A stretch of 64,000 bases of DNA, from contig DATMER010000029.1 in assembly GCA_035556715.1 (NCBI GenBank), positions 1 to 64,000 on the forward strand, in the 5' to 3' direction. Positions 34,372 to 43,434 of this stretch are shown here, piece by piece. Origin of the DNA: DATMER01 sp035556715 (lineage in GTDB: Bacteria > Acidobacteriota > Thermoanaerobaculia > Multivoradales > UBA5704). The notes under the pieces are model-generated. The model worked only from the letters and a program-made list of their open reading frames with translations. It had not been told where the DNA came from and did no database searches. Numbering within the stretch: position 1 is the stretch's first letter; every line of letters begins with the position of its first letter. The translations under genes and the position numbers were made by a program.

Positions 34372-34728
34372 CCCCAATACTGTCCAGTTTAGACCCGTCA
34401 CATATGAAGCCCGGTGGGCCGTCCGTAGACCGCCACTGGCTACGGATGTCGGGTAGAGATGCCCCAGTCCGCTGGCACAAACCTTCCGGGTGTACAAGGT
34501 CGGGGCGTCTCTTGGCTTCAGGCACCACCGAATAACGGGCGTCGTAGAGATCGTTGCCCGGTTTTCACGCCTGTGGCATAGGCGTGGTGCTGGGGTAGAC
34601 CCGCCTGCCGTGGGGAGACGCCCCGACCCTGTACACCCGGCAGGTTCGTGCCAACGGACTGGGGGCGTCTCTACGGCCTCTATGGTCTGGACGCGGGAGG
34701 CGGTCAGCCTAACTGGACAGTATTGGGG
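34372..34728. mobile_element. Fold-back (MITE-like) element of 357 bp with nested inverted repeats
   Basis: The ends are near-perfect 18-20 base inverted repeats: CCCCAATACTGTCCAGTT at the left and AACTGGACAGTATTGGGG at the right. Inside, a second pair of long arms (about 34451-34512 and 34613-34672) matches in inverted orientation over some 60 bases with few differences, including CCGGGTGTACA-GGTCGGGG and its complement. A third pair (CACCAC/GTGGTG) and a central perfect hairpin CACGCCT-N7-AGGCGTG (34566-34586) complete a multi-branch palindrome. It encodes no transposase. Flanking GGGGGCAAG occurs on both sides (34363 and 34732), possibly a target duplication or a pre-existing repeat. Confidence 0.7.
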
Positions 34729-34731
34729 CAA

Positions 34732-34753
34732 GGGGGCAAGCCCCTCCCCTACA
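34732..34753 (+). repeat. G-rich dispersed element GGGGGCAAGCCCCTCCCCTACA
   Basis: The motif GGCAAGCCCCTCCCCTACA is at the right flank of the fold-back element. A second copy with one extra base is at 35054-35076. Confidence 0.6.
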
Positions 34754-34867
34754 ATGACAAGGTACCCGCAAGGGGCGACGGGACGTAGCCCGGGACCAGA
34801 GCGCCGCTACCAGCGACTTTGGCGGAACCCTGAGATGATGCCGCCGGGACCGAAAATGAGCGTCTTA

Positions 34868-34940
34868 CCCTCGGGGACTTGCCTCGCGCCCTCGGGGAAC
34901 TTGCCTCGCGCCCCCGGGGACTTCAAGTCCCCGAGGGCGG
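34868..34940. repeat. Three tandem CCCTCGGGGACTTGCCTCGCG-like units ending in a hairpin
   Basis: Two nearly identical units of about 21-22 bases (starting at 34868 and 34889) are followed by a third half-unit. The third pairs with an inverted copy: GCCCCCGGGGACTT-CA-AGTCCCCGAGGGC. Confidence 0.6.
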
Positions 34941-35053
34941 GACGCGCCAAGTGGGAACGCTGACGTCCGCGCCGGCATCTTTCCTCTGCAAAGGTCGGCA
35001 GGGATGACGGCGCTCCCCGGGAGAGAGTCTCTCCGGCGGCAGGGAATGACTGT

Positions 35054-35076
35054 GGGGGACAAGCCCCTCCCCTACA
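35054..35076 (+). repeat. G-rich dispersed element, second copy
   Basis: GGGGGACAAGCCCCTCCCCTACA repeats the element at 34732 with one added A. Confidence 0.6.
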
Positions 35077-35112
35077 TCATCCTCATCCATCAATCGTGCT
35101 ATGACAGGGTAA

Positions 35113-35502
35113 CTAGGATCTGTCGTCGCGGCTTTCGGGGGTCCCGGAGAGACGCGCCATCTCGTCCCGGACCACCTCGCGAATGGCCTTTTGCAGCTCG
35201 TCCGGACCTAACGCCCCCAGGAGCGCGGCCGGAATCCTCAGGGTCGAGGTGGGAGAGATCCCGAGCTGCTTCAGGAGCTCCCCCGGGTCCTTCGGCGGAA
35301 AGGCCTGGAGGAACAGGCTCGACGGCTCGACGCCCAGGACGCGGGCAATGTCCTTGACGTGCGAGACCCTGAGCTGGATGCGCCCCTTGAAGATGCTGTT
35401 CAGATAGCCCTGGCTCATCCCGAGCTCGCGCTCGATCGCCCGCCGGGACTTGTCGGACAAGCGGATGGCCTGGTCCAGGACGGTGAGAAGCTCACTGTTC
35501 AT
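35113..35502 (-). CDS. XRE-like helix-turn-helix protein, 129 aa
   Basis: The N-terminal 65 residues are a lambda-repressor-like DNA-binding domain ('IRLSDKSRRAIERELGMSQG', 'YLNSIFKGRIQLRVSHVKDI', 'ARVLGVEPSSLFLQAFPPKD'). The C-terminal 60 residues form amphipathic helices with 'GPDELQKAIREVVRDEMARL', probably for oligomerisation. It is a distinct type from the XRE protein at 31826. Its start lies about 100 bases from the DUF885 stop on the same strand. With the repeat-rich interval between it and the zinc-finger/TPR gene, it borders a small accessory locus (31.8-35.5 kb). Target unknown. Confidence 0.75.
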   Translation of the reverse strand: MNSELLTVLDQAIRLSDKSRRAIERELGMSQGYLNSIFKGRIQLRVSHVKDIARVLGVEPSSLFLQAFPPKDPGELLKQLGISPTSTLRIPAALLGALGPDELQKAIREVVRDEMARLSGTPESRDDRS

Positions 35503-35600
35503 GATGAAGGTATTTTACCTGAACATCAGAGGTTTTGGCCACACCGAAGCATCGCCTTCCAAGGAAACGAGGAACACTGCTCCACAGTGCCTGCCTGGTG

Positions 35601-37346
35601 TCAGCGCCTTTTCTGCTGCCCGATCCACCAGTCGACGTGCCGTTCGAGGACACTCAGGGGTAGCGAGCCGCTGCCGAGCACCGCGTCGTGGAAGCGGCGC
35701 AGGTCGAACCCGGACCCCAGCTCCCGCTCGGCGCGGCGCCGCAGCTCCCAGATCTTGGCGCTCCCCATCTTGTAGGCCAGCGCCTGTCCCGGGATGGACG
35801 TGGCGTAGCGCAGGGTCTCGGTGTCGATCTGGACGTCCGACTCCAGGAGCCGGTCGCGCATGTAGGCGATCGCCTTCGGCCGCGGCCAGCCCAGGGCGTT
35901 CATGCCGGTGTCCACCACCAGGCGGTTGGAGAGGAACATGTCCATGGCGAGCCGGCCGTAGAGGGCGTACGGGTCGTCATAGAGTCCCATCTCGATCCCC
36001 AGCTCGGAGGCGTACTCGCCCCACCCTTCCACGAAAGCCGTGTGGTAGAGGATCTTCCGCAGCTCGGGCAGGGAGCCGTTCTCGAGCTGCAGGGCGATCT
36101 GGAAGTGATGGCCGGGCAGGAGCTCGTGGTAGATGAGCGCCGCGGCTCCCACCAGGGGCCGCTGGTCGAGCCGGGAGCCGTTGAACAGGTACCAGCCGGA
36201 GGGATCGGCCGAGCTGGGCTGCTGGTAGAGGCCGAACGTCCAGGACCCTTCGAGCGCGGGGTCCAGCCGCTTGACCCCATACGGCGCTTTCGGGGTGCGG
36301 AGGAAATACCGGCCGATCAGCGGCTCGATCCGCCGGACCGGCGCCATGAGGCGCTCTCCGACCTCCTCGGGCGTCTTTGCCAGGAACCGGGGGTCGGAGC
36401 GCAGGCGGTCGTTGAACTGGCGCTGGGTGCCCTCGAACCCGACCTTGCGGCGGATCTCCGCCATGCGGGCCTCGATCCGCGCCACCTCCTCGAGACCGCG
36501 GCGGTGGACCTCCTCGGGCGTGACGTCCAGGCCGGTGTGCTGGCGCACGAAGAAGCGGTAGGCCTCGGGTCCGCCCGGGTACTGGCCCAGACCGACGCGG
36601 TCCGGCGCGGCCTTGCGGTAGTCCCCCTCCAGCAGGGATGCGAGCTTCTCCAGCGCGGGGTTCACCTCGGCCTGGACGAGCCTCGCCACCTGGGCACGGA
36701 AGGCCTTGGCCTGTTCCGGAGTGATCTGCTCCAAGCGGCTCTCCAGGCGGGCGGGAGCGACCGTGAACAGGCTGCGCTCCGAAGGCTGGGCGAAGGCGCG
36801 GATGAGGGGGACCATCTGGTCGACCGTCTCCCTGGGGATGAGGAACCCTCGGGTCCGCTGCCACTCCGCCCGGGCCTGGATCTGACCCACGTACCGCGGG
36901 TATTGCCGCAGGAGACGGAGGTAGCGGTCGAGGTCCTCTCGGGACGAGAAGGAGTGGCGCGTGAAGATCTCGTGGACCGAGGGTAGGGGGAAGGTGTAGG
37001 GGGTGATCTGCGCGGTGACGGCGAGGTGGTCCGCCGCCTCGACCGCCTTCTCCAGCTCCCACCGGAGAACCGCGTGGGTGAGCCAGTCCCCATGCTCCAG
37101 GGACGCGGGGTCGATCCGCGCAAGGCGCTCGAGCAGGCCGCGGTAGAAGGCGGTCTCCTTCCGGTCGCTCTCCGCGGAGATCTCGGGGAGGTCCTGGACG
37201 GGCAACCCCTTTTGCAAACGGACGGCGGGCTGGTGGTCGAGCTGGTATTGCCAGCAGTCGGCCACGATTCGATCGAGGGAGTCCGCTGGAGGGGAGGGAG
37301 ATTCAAGGACGAAAAGGACGGCAAGGACAGCAAGGACGAACTTCAT
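35601..37346 (-). CDS. DUF885 family protein (putative metallopeptidase)
   Basis: The 581-residue protein has a signal-like N-terminus (MKFVLAVLAVLFVLESPSPP) and the DUF885 signature: 'LIYHELLPGHHFQIALQLEN', an HE-x(3)-GHH zinc-type motif, 'TAFVEGWGEYASELGIEMGL' with a further Glu ligand, and 'DTGMNALGWPRPKAIAYM'. The C-terminus shows 'RYATSIPGQALAYKMGSAKI'. The fold is related to gluzincin peptidases. Substrate is not known. A lipoprotein Cys is lacking, so it is probably periplasmic. The ATG lies directly upstream of MKFVL and the stop of the FAD oxidoreductase gene lies at the same boundary, so the two may be co-transcribed. Confidence 0.82.
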   Translation of the reverse strand: MKFVLAVLAVLFVLESPSPPADSLDRIVADCWQYQLDHQPAVRLQKGLPVQDLPEISAESDRKETAFYRGLLERLARIDPASLEHGDWLTHAVLRWELEKAVEAADHLAVTAQITPYTFPLPSVHEIFTRHSFSSREDLDRYLRLLRQYPRYVGQIQARAEWQRTRGFLIPRETVDQMVPLIRAFAQPSERSLFTVAPARLESRLEQITPEQAKAFRAQVARLVQAEVNPALEKLASLLEGDYRKAAPDRVGLGQYPGGPEAYRFFVRQHTGLDVTPEEVHRRGLEEVARIEARMAEIRRKVGFEGTQRQFNDRLRSDPRFLAKTPEEVGERLMAPVRRIEPLIGRYFLRTPKAPYGVKRLDPALEGSWTFGLYQQPSSADPSGWYLFNGSRLDQRPLVGAAALIYHELLPGHHFQIALQLENGSLPELRKILYHTAFVEGWGEYASELGIEMGLYDDPYALYGRLAMDMFLSNRLVVDTGMNALGWPRPKAIAYMRDRLLESDVQIDTETLRYATSIPGQALAYKMGSAKIWELRRRAERELGSGFDLRRFHDAVLGSGSLPLSVLERHVDWWIGQQKRR

Positions 37347-38498
37347 TCAGGGCTCCGTGGTGAACTGGGTCTTGATGCTGGTGCCGATGCTGTTAACCGG
37401 GCGGTCGAGACGGAAGAGGGGCAGAGGCTCCTCCTCACCCAGGACGAGGGCCGCGACGTGCTCCCCCACGGCCGGGCCGAGCTTGAAGCCGTGCCCTGAG
37501 CCTCCCCCTGCGATCCAGACGTTGGACGCTTCTGGGTGGCGGTCGATCAGGAAGTGGCCGTCGGGGCTGTTCTCGTACTGGCAGACCCGGGATTCGAGCA
37601 GCGGCGCGCCCGCCAGGGATGGGAAGCGGAAGGCCAGGTGGCGCCGCGCGCGCTCCATGCCCTCCGGGGTCGGGACGCGGTCTCCTGAGGTGGGGTCGAA
37701 CGGCTCGCCGCGGGTGTCGTCCGCGATCTTGAAGCCGCGGTGGTCGTTCCCCGGGATGCCGTAGAAGTTCCGCTCGCCGAGCTCGATCCAGACCGGGAGA
37801 CCGCGCAGGAACCCCGGGGGCGTGCCGAAGAAGCAGACTTCCTGGCGGGTTGGGCGGACCCGGACCTCCGGAAAGAGGTTGGGGAGCCAGGGGCCGCAGG
37901 CGAAGACGTACGCGTCGGCTTCGAGGCCCGCGACCACCATCCTCCCATTGCGGACCGGGCCGGGCTCGACCTCCATCTCCAGGACTTCTCCGGCGACCCC
38001 CGCCGCGACCCTCGCCAACACTCTGCAAGCCCTGCGGGCCATGAGGTAACCCGCGGTCTTCTCGAAGAAGACGCTCGCGATCCCGTCGAAGCTCACCTGG
38101 GGGAAACGCTTCCGGGCCTCTTCCAGCCCGATCTCCCCGGCAGAGAGACCGGCTTCCTCCAGCAGGGGGAGCGAGGATCGGACATAACCGTCTTCCCCGG
38201 GGGCGCACAGCCAGAGCGCTCCGGTCGGATGGTAGAGGGGATACCAGAGGGGAATGCTCCAGCGCCGTTCGGCCTCGCGCCAGGCATCGAACGAGCGCGC
38301 CGCCCACTGGACGTAGATCCGGTCCGGCCCGTAGATACCCCGGATGATCCGGGTCTCGCCGCCGGAGCTGGCACGGGCGTTCCCCGGACCCCAGGCGTCG
38401 ACCAGGGTGACCCGGCACCCGCGCTCCCGCAGACGGAGAGCAGTCCAGCCGCCGAAGGAGCCGGCACCCACGACCGCGACGTGAGGGAGGGAGGACAC
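37347..38498 (-). CDS. FAD-dependent oxidoreductase, sarcosine oxidase-like
   Basis: The 383-residue protein begins at a GTG before 'SSLPHVAVVGAGSFGGWTAL', the Rossmann FAD motif GxGxxG, then 'VTLVDAWGPGNARASSGGET'. Hallmarks of monomeric sarcosine oxidase/N-methylamino-acid oxidase follow: 'RPTRQEVCFFGTP', 'CQYENSPDGHFLIDRHPEAS', where the Cys aligns with the covalent flavin Cys of MSOX, and 'WIAGGGSGHGFKLGPAVGEH'. It would oxidise a secondary amino acid with O2 as acceptor. The open frame extends more than 1000 residues upstream only because of the antisense of the glutamate dehydrogenase gene. That extension is not real. It is divergent from glutamate dehydrogenase, with 66 bases between. 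Confidence 0.85.
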   Translation of the reverse strand: MSSLPHVAVVGAGSFGGWTALRLRERGCRVTLVDAWGPGNARASSGGETRIIRGIYGPDRIYVQWAARSFDAWREAERRWSIPLWYPLYHPTGALWLCAPGEDGYVRSSLPLLEEAGLSAGEIGLEEARKRFPQVSFDGIASVFFEKTAGYLMARRACRVLARVAAGVAGEVLEMEVEPGPVRNGRMVVAGLEADAYVFACGPWLPNLFPEVRVRPTRQEVCFFGTPPGFLRGLPVWIELGERNFYGIPGNDHRGFKIADDTRGEPFDPTSGDRVPTPEGMERARRHLAFRFPSLAGAPLLESRVCQYENSPDGHFLIDRHPEASNVWIAGGGSGHGFKLGPAVGEHVAALVLGEEEPLPLFRLDRPVNSIGTSIKTQFTTEP

Positions 38499-38564
38499 GG
38501 CGGCCTCGGAGCATATCCGATAGACTCCCTCCGTTGGCGGGCTCGCGGCCCGGAGGAGTCTCGT

Positions 38565-41500
38565 GTGATCAGCGAAAAGTCCAAGTCGGAGCTTATCGAC
38601 CAGGTCGTAGAGCGGGTCCGCGCCCGCCTGAACGGCGGCAATTCCGCCCATTCGGTGATATCGGTGATAATGGCCGAGCGGTTCGTGCGCCAGTTCTACG
38701 CCCACGTCCCCCCGGCCGACATCCTCGGGGATGCTCCGGACAACCTGGCCGGCGCGGCCCTCGCCCTCTGGGACTTCGCCCAGGAGCGGACCCCGGGCGC
38801 GCCCAAGATCCGGGTCTACAACCCGCGGTTCGAGCAGCACGGATGGGAGTCGTCCCACTCCGTCGTCGAGATCGTCAACGACGACATGGCCTTCCTGGTG
38901 GACTCGGTGAGCGCCGAGCTTCGCCGCCTGGACGGCGAGGTCCAGCTCCTGATCCACCCGATCGTCCACGTGGAGCGGGATGCGGACGGCCGTCTCCTGA
39001 GCCTGCGCGAGCCCGGGGCGGAGGGGCCGGCCGAGTCGCTGATGCACGTCCGGGTGAGCGCCCAGTCCGCGGCCCGGCACGAGAAGGTCCGCCATGCCCT
39101 GGAGCGCGTCCTGGCCGACGTGCGCTCGGCGGTGGATGACTGGAACACCATGCGCGCGCGCTGCTGGACCATCGTGGCCGAGCTGGAGAAGGCCCCGCCA
39201 CCGCTCCCGCGCAAGGAGATCGCCGAGGGCATCGCCTTCCTCGAATGGCTCGTGGACAACCACTTCACCTTCCTCGGCTTCCGCGAGTACAGCTTCGAGG
39301 GGGAGGGGGAGGACGCCGTGGCCCGGGTGCTGACCGACACCGGGCTCGGCATCCTGCGCAACGAGGGCTACCCCATCTTCGACGGCCTGCGCAACCTGGG
39401 CACCCTGCCCGAGGAGGTCCGCCATTTCCTGCGCCAGCCGGCGCTCCTGCTGATCACCAAGTCCAACCGCCTGGCCACGGTCCACCGGCCGGTGCCCATG
39501 GACGCGGTGGCCGTGAAGCGCTTCGACAGCCATGGCAGCGTCACGGGCGAGCGGATCTTCGTCGGCCTCTTCACCGCCACCGCCTACTCGCGCAACCCGC
39601 GCACCATCCCGATCCTGCGTCAGAAGGTGGAGAGCTCGCTCGAGCGCGCCGGCTTCACGCCCGAGAGCCACGACGAGAAGGCCCTGCTCAACATCCTGGA
39701 GACCTACCCCCGGGACGAGCTGTTCCAGATCGGCGAGGAGGAGCTTTTCCGGATCTCCTCCGGCATCCTGCCGCTCGAGCAGCGGCCGCGCATCGCCCTG
39801 TTCGTGCGCCGCGACCCGTTCGAGCGCTTCGTCTCCTGCCTGGTCTTCGTGCCACGCGACCGCTATGACACCGAGCTGAGGATCGCCTTCCGGGACATCC
39901 TCGCCCGCGCCTACCGCGGCAAGGTGACCACCCATCACACCCACCTGACCGACGAGGCCCTGGCCCGGCTCCACTTCCACGTGGCCACGACCCCCGGCCG
40001 GATCCCCAACGTCGATCCCGAGGACGTGGAGCGGCAGCTCACGGAGGCGGCGCGCTCCTGGGGAGAGCGGCTGGAGGAGGCCCTGGTCGAGAAGCACGGC
40101 GAGGAGGAGGGGCTCCGGCTCGCCCGGCGCTACGCCCGCGCCTTCCCGGCCGCCTACCACGAGCTTTTCGGTGGAGCCGAGGCGGTGTTCGACATCGGGC
40201 ACCTGGAGCTTGCCCTGGCCACGGGCGACCTGGCCTTCGACCTCTACCGCTCCCCCACCGCCGGACCGAGCGGGATCGGCCTCAAGATCTACGGCGGCGC
40301 CGCCACGGTCCCGCTCTCCGACGTCCTGCCCATGCTGGAGAGCATGGGGCTCAAGGTCCTGGAGGAGATGCCCCACGAGATCCGCCCCTCCGAAGCCGGG
40401 GGACCGGTCGCCATTCGCGATTTCAGCCTGATGACGGAGGACGGCGCTCCGGTCGACCTCGGCCGGGTCAAGCAGCCCTTCGAGGAGGTCTTTGGCAAGG
40501 TCTGGCGCGGCCAGATGGAGAACGACGGCTTCAACCGGCTCGTCCTGCGCGCCGGCCTGGTCTCCCGGGAGATCACGGTGCTGCGCGCCTACTGCAAGTA
40601 CCTGCGCCAGGCCGGCATCCCCTTCAGCCAGGCGTACATGGAGCGCACCTTGGCGCGCAACCCGGAGATCACCCGGCGCCTGGTCGACCTCTTCCTGACT
40701 CTGTTCGATCCGGCTCGCCAGACTTCTCAGGAAGCAGCCGGGGAGCGGGCCGCCGCCCTGGTCTCGGAGATCGGGGAGCTTCTGGACCGGGTGACCAACG
40801 TGGACGAGGACCGCATCCTCCGCCGCTACCTCAACCTGATCGAGGCCACGCTGCGGACCAACCACTTCCAGAAGGACGCGGACGGCAATCCGAAGAGCTA
40901 CCTCTCCCTGAAGCTCGACTCCCAGCGCATCGAGGAGCTGCCGCTGCCCCGGCCTTTCCGCGAGATCTTCGTCTTCAGCCCCCAGGTCGAGGCCATCCAC
41001 CTGCGCGGCGGCCGGGTGGCCCGCGGCGGCATCCGCTGGTCGGACCGGCCGGAGGACTTCCGCACCGAGGTCCTCGGCCTGATGAAGGCCCAGGTGGTGA
41101 AGAACGCCGTGATCGTGCCCGTGGGCTCCAAGGGCGGCTTCATCGTCAAGCGGCCGCCCGCCGGAGGGCGCGAGGAGCTGCTCCGCGAAGGCATCGAGTG
41201 CTACAAGACCATGATGCGCGGGCTCCTCGACCTCACCGACAACCTGGTGGGGAGCAAGGTGGTGCCGCCGCCCGACGTGGTGCGCCGCGACGACGACGAT
41301 CCCTATCTCGTGGTGGCAGCGGACAAGGGGACCGCCACCTTCTCGGACATCGCCAACGGCGTGGCCGCGGAGTACGGCTTCTGGCTCGACGACGCTTTCG
41401 CCTCGGGCGGCTCCTCGGGCTACGACCACAAGGGAATGGCCATCACCTCCCGCGGCGTCTGGGAGTCGGTCAAGCGCCACTTCCGGGAGATCGGCAAGGA

Positions 41501-43430
41501 CACCCAGAGCGAGGACTTCACCGTCATCGGCGTCGGCGACATGTCCGGCGACGTCTTCGGCAACGGCATGCTGATGTCCCCGCACATCCGCCTGCTCGGC
41601 GCGTTCAACCACCAGCACGTCTTCGTCGATCCGGACCCGGACGCGGCGCGCAGCTTCGAGGAGCGCAAGCGGCTCTTCCACCTACCGCGCTCCACCTGGG
41701 CGGACTACAACAGTTCGCTGATCTCCGCGGGGGGCGGAGTCTTCGAGCGCAGCGCCAAGACGATCCCGGTCTCGCCGCAGATGGCGCGGGCCTTCGGCCT
41801 TTCCGGGGAGCACGTGAGCCCGGCCGAGCTGATCCAGGCCCTGCTCAAGGCCGACGTCGAGCTGCTCTGGTTCGGCGGCATCGGCACCTATCTCAAGGCC
41901 CGGACCGAGAGCCACGCCGACGTGGGCGACCGCGCCAACGACTCGCTGCGGGTGGACGCCGCGGACCTCCGCGCCCGGGTCATCGGCGAGGGGGCGAACC
42001 TCGGGATGACTCAGCGCGCCCGCGTCGAGTACGCCCTGCGCGGCGGCCGGCTCAACACCGATTTCATCGACAACTCGGCCGGCGTGGACTGCTCCGACCA
42101 CGAGGTCAACATCAAGATCCTGCTGGGCGAGGTGGAGCGCTCGGGAAAGCTGACCCGGCCGCAGCGCGACGAGCTGCTGCGCGAGATGACGGACGAGGTC
42201 GCCGCCCTGGTCCTGCGCGACAACTACCTCCAGACCCAGTCCCTTTCCGTGACCCAGCAGGTGAGCGCGCACCTGCTGGAGCGCCTGGCGCGCTTCATCA
42301 AGGCCTTGGAGAGGGGCGGCCGTCTCGACCGCCGCATCTGGTCCCTGCCCGACGACGAGGCCCTCGCGTCGCGCGGCAAGCAGAACCTCGGGCTGGCGCG
42401 GCCGGAGCTCTGCGTCCTCCTCTCCTACGCCAAGATGGCGCTCTACGACGAGCTTCTCCCCTCCGACCTGCCGGATGACCCCTACATGCAGGAGGACCTG
42501 AAGCTCTACTTCCCGACCCCGCTGCGGAAGAAGTACGCCAAGGCCATCGCGGGCCACCGTCTGAGCCGCGAGATCATCGCCACCGCCGTGACGAACAGCA
42601 TCGTGAACCGGGCCGGGATCACCTTCATGCACGAGGTCAAGGAGAAGACCGGGCTCCCGGCGGCGGACATTGCCCGCGCCTACGTGGTCACCCGGGAGGT
42701 CTTCGGCCTGCGCGACCTCTGGAGTCGGATCGAGGCGCTGGACAACCAGGTCTCCGCCGCGGACCAGGCCGCCATGCTGCTGCAGTGCGGCCGGATGGTC
42801 GAGCGCGGCACGGTCTGGTTCCTGACCGAGTGCCGCCAGCCGCTGGACGTCGGGAGTCAGATCAAGGCGTACAGCGCCAGGGTGCAGGGGCTTTCCGGCC
42901 ACCTCCGGGAGATGGTCTCCGAGGCGGACCGGGTCCTGATGAGCGAGCAGGCAGCAGCGTTCGCGGTCCGCCGGATTCCGGAGGACCTGGCGCAGCGGAT
43001 CTCCTGCCTGGGTTGGATGGTGCCGCTGATCGACATCGTCCGGATCTCCCGGAACGCGTCGGTGACGCCGCTGGAGGTGGGGAAGACCTACTTCGACATC
43101 GGCTCCCGCTTCGGCTTCGACTGGCTGCGCCGCGCCGCGTCGGGCCTCCCAACGGACAAGGTCTGGGACAAGCTGGCGGTGACCGCGATCGTGGACGACC
43201 TCTTCGCGCAGCAGAGCGAGCTGACCTCGCGGGTGGTGGCCACGATCAAGAAGGGCGGGGACGCCGGCCGGGCCATCAACGCCTGGGTGGAGGAGCGGCG
43301 GCCGCTGGTGACCCGGACCGAGCAGCTCCTCGCGGAGCTGAAGTCGGTGGGCACGCCGAGCCTCGCGATGCTGGCGGTGGCGAACCGGCAGCTCAAGTCG
43401 ATGGGGAGCGTAGGCCCGAGCGGGCACTGA
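38565..43430 (+). CDS. Large NAD-specific glutamate dehydrogenase (GDH180 type)
   Basis: The GTG at 38565 follows CGGAGGAG at correct spacing and yields 1621 residues, the usual size of the 180-kDa bacterial class. The N-terminal half contains ACT-like regulatory domains. The catalytic part (about 700-1250) shows 'RVARGGIRWSDRPEDFRTEV', 'IVPVGSKGGFIVKRPP' (catalytic Lys region), 'VVAADKGTATFSDIANGVA' and the NAD-binding 'VIGVGDMSGDVFGNGMLMSP'. A C-terminal helical region with 'DIGSRFGFDWLRRAAS' closes it. It converts glutamate to 2-oxoglutarate and ammonia, allosterically controlled by amino acids in studied members. An operon with the next membrane protein is likely (5-base gap). Confidence 0.95.
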   Translation: MISEKSKSELIDQVVERVRARLNGGNSAHSVISVIMAERFVRQFYAHVPPADILGDAPDNLAGAALALWDFAQERTPGAPKIRVYNPRFEQHGWESSHSVVEIVNDDMAFLVDSVSAELRRLDGEVQLLIHPIVHVERDADGRLLSLREPGAEGPAESLMHVRVSAQSAARHEKVRHALERVLADVRSAVDDWNTMRARCWTIVAELEKAPPPLPRKEIAEGIAFLEWLVDNHFTFLGFREYSFEGEGEDAVARVLTDTGLGILRNEGYPIFDGLRNLGTLPEEVRHFLRQPALLLITKSNRLATVHRPVPMDAVAVKRFDSHGSVTGERIFVGLFTATAYSRNPRTIPILRQKVESSLERAGFTPESHDEKALLNILETYPRDELFQIGEEELFRISSGILPLEQRPRIALFVRRDPFERFVSCLVFVPRDRYDTELRIAFRDILARAYRGKVTTHHTHLTDEALARLHFHVATTPGRIPNVDPEDVERQLTEAARSWGERLEEALVEKHGEEEGLRLARRYARAFPAAYHELFGGAEAVFDIGHLELALATGDLAFDLYRSPTAGPSGIGLKIYGGAATVPLSDVLPMLESMGLKVLEEMPHEIRPSEAGGPVAIRDFSLMTEDGAPVDLGRVKQPFEEVFGKVWRGQMENDGFNRLVLRAGLVSREITVLRAYCKYLRQAGIPFSQAYMERTLARNPEITRRLVDLFLTLFDPARQTSQEAAGERAAALVSEIGELLDRVTNVDEDRILRRYLNLIEATLRTNHFQKDADGNPKSYLSLKLDSQRIEELPLPRPFREIFVFSPQVEAIHLRGGRVARGGIRWSDRPEDFRTEVLGLMKAQVVKNAVIVPVGSKGGFIVKRPPAGGREELLREGIECYKTMMRGLLDLTDNLVGSKVVPPPDVVRRDDDDPYLVVAADKGTATFSDIANGVAAEYGFWLDDAFASGGSSGYDHKGMAITSRGVWESVKRHFREIGKDTQSEDFTVIGVGDMSGDVFGNGMLMSPHIRLLGAFNHQHVFVDPDPDAARSFEERKRLFHLPRSTWADYNSSLISAGGGVFERSAKTIPVSPQMARAFGLSGEHVSPAELIQALLKADVELLWFGGIGTYLKARTESHADVGDRANDSLRVDAADLRARVIGEGANLGMTQRARVEYALRGGRLNTDFIDNSAGVDCSDHEVNIKILLGEVERSGKLTRPQRDELLREMTDEVAALVLRDNYLQTQSLSVTQQVSAHLLERLARFIKALERGGRLDRRIWSLPDDEALASRGKQNLGLARPELCVLLSYAKMALYDELLPSDLPDDPYMQEDLKLYFPTPLRKKYAKAIAGHRLSREIIATAVTNSIVNRAGITFMHEVKEKTGLPAADIARAYVVTREVFGLRDLWSRIEALDNQVSAADQAAMLLQCGRMVERGTVWFLTECRQPLDVGSQIKAYSARVQGLSGHLREMVSEADRVLMSEQAAAFAVRRIPEDLAQRISCLGWMVPLIDIVRISRNASVTPLEVGKTYFDIGSRFGFDWLRRAASGLPTDKVWDKLAVTAIVDDLFAQQSELTSRVVATIKKGGDAGRAINAWVEERRPLVTRTEQLLAELKSVGTPSLAMLAVANRQLKSMGSVGPSGH

Positions 43431-43434
43431 GCGA

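Larger units (their letters stand above)
34290..35112. other. Gene-free, repeat-rich interval
   Basis: No convincing ORF is present between the zinc-finger/TPR gene and the XRE gene. The interval holds a fold-back element (34372-34728), three copies of a G-rich element (34335, 34732, 35054), and a set of short direct repeats (34868-34940). All are listed separately. Confidence 0.7.

Noticed and set aside
37740..38564. N-terminal extension of glutamate dehydrogenase
   Set aside because: It is antisense to the oxidoreductase gene. The GTG at 38565 has a good ribosome site and gives the usual family length.
38499..41681. Upstream extension of the sarcosine-oxidase-like gene to more than 1400 codons
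   Set aside because: It is antisense to the glutamate dehydrogenase gene. The FAD motif marks the true N-terminus near 38498.
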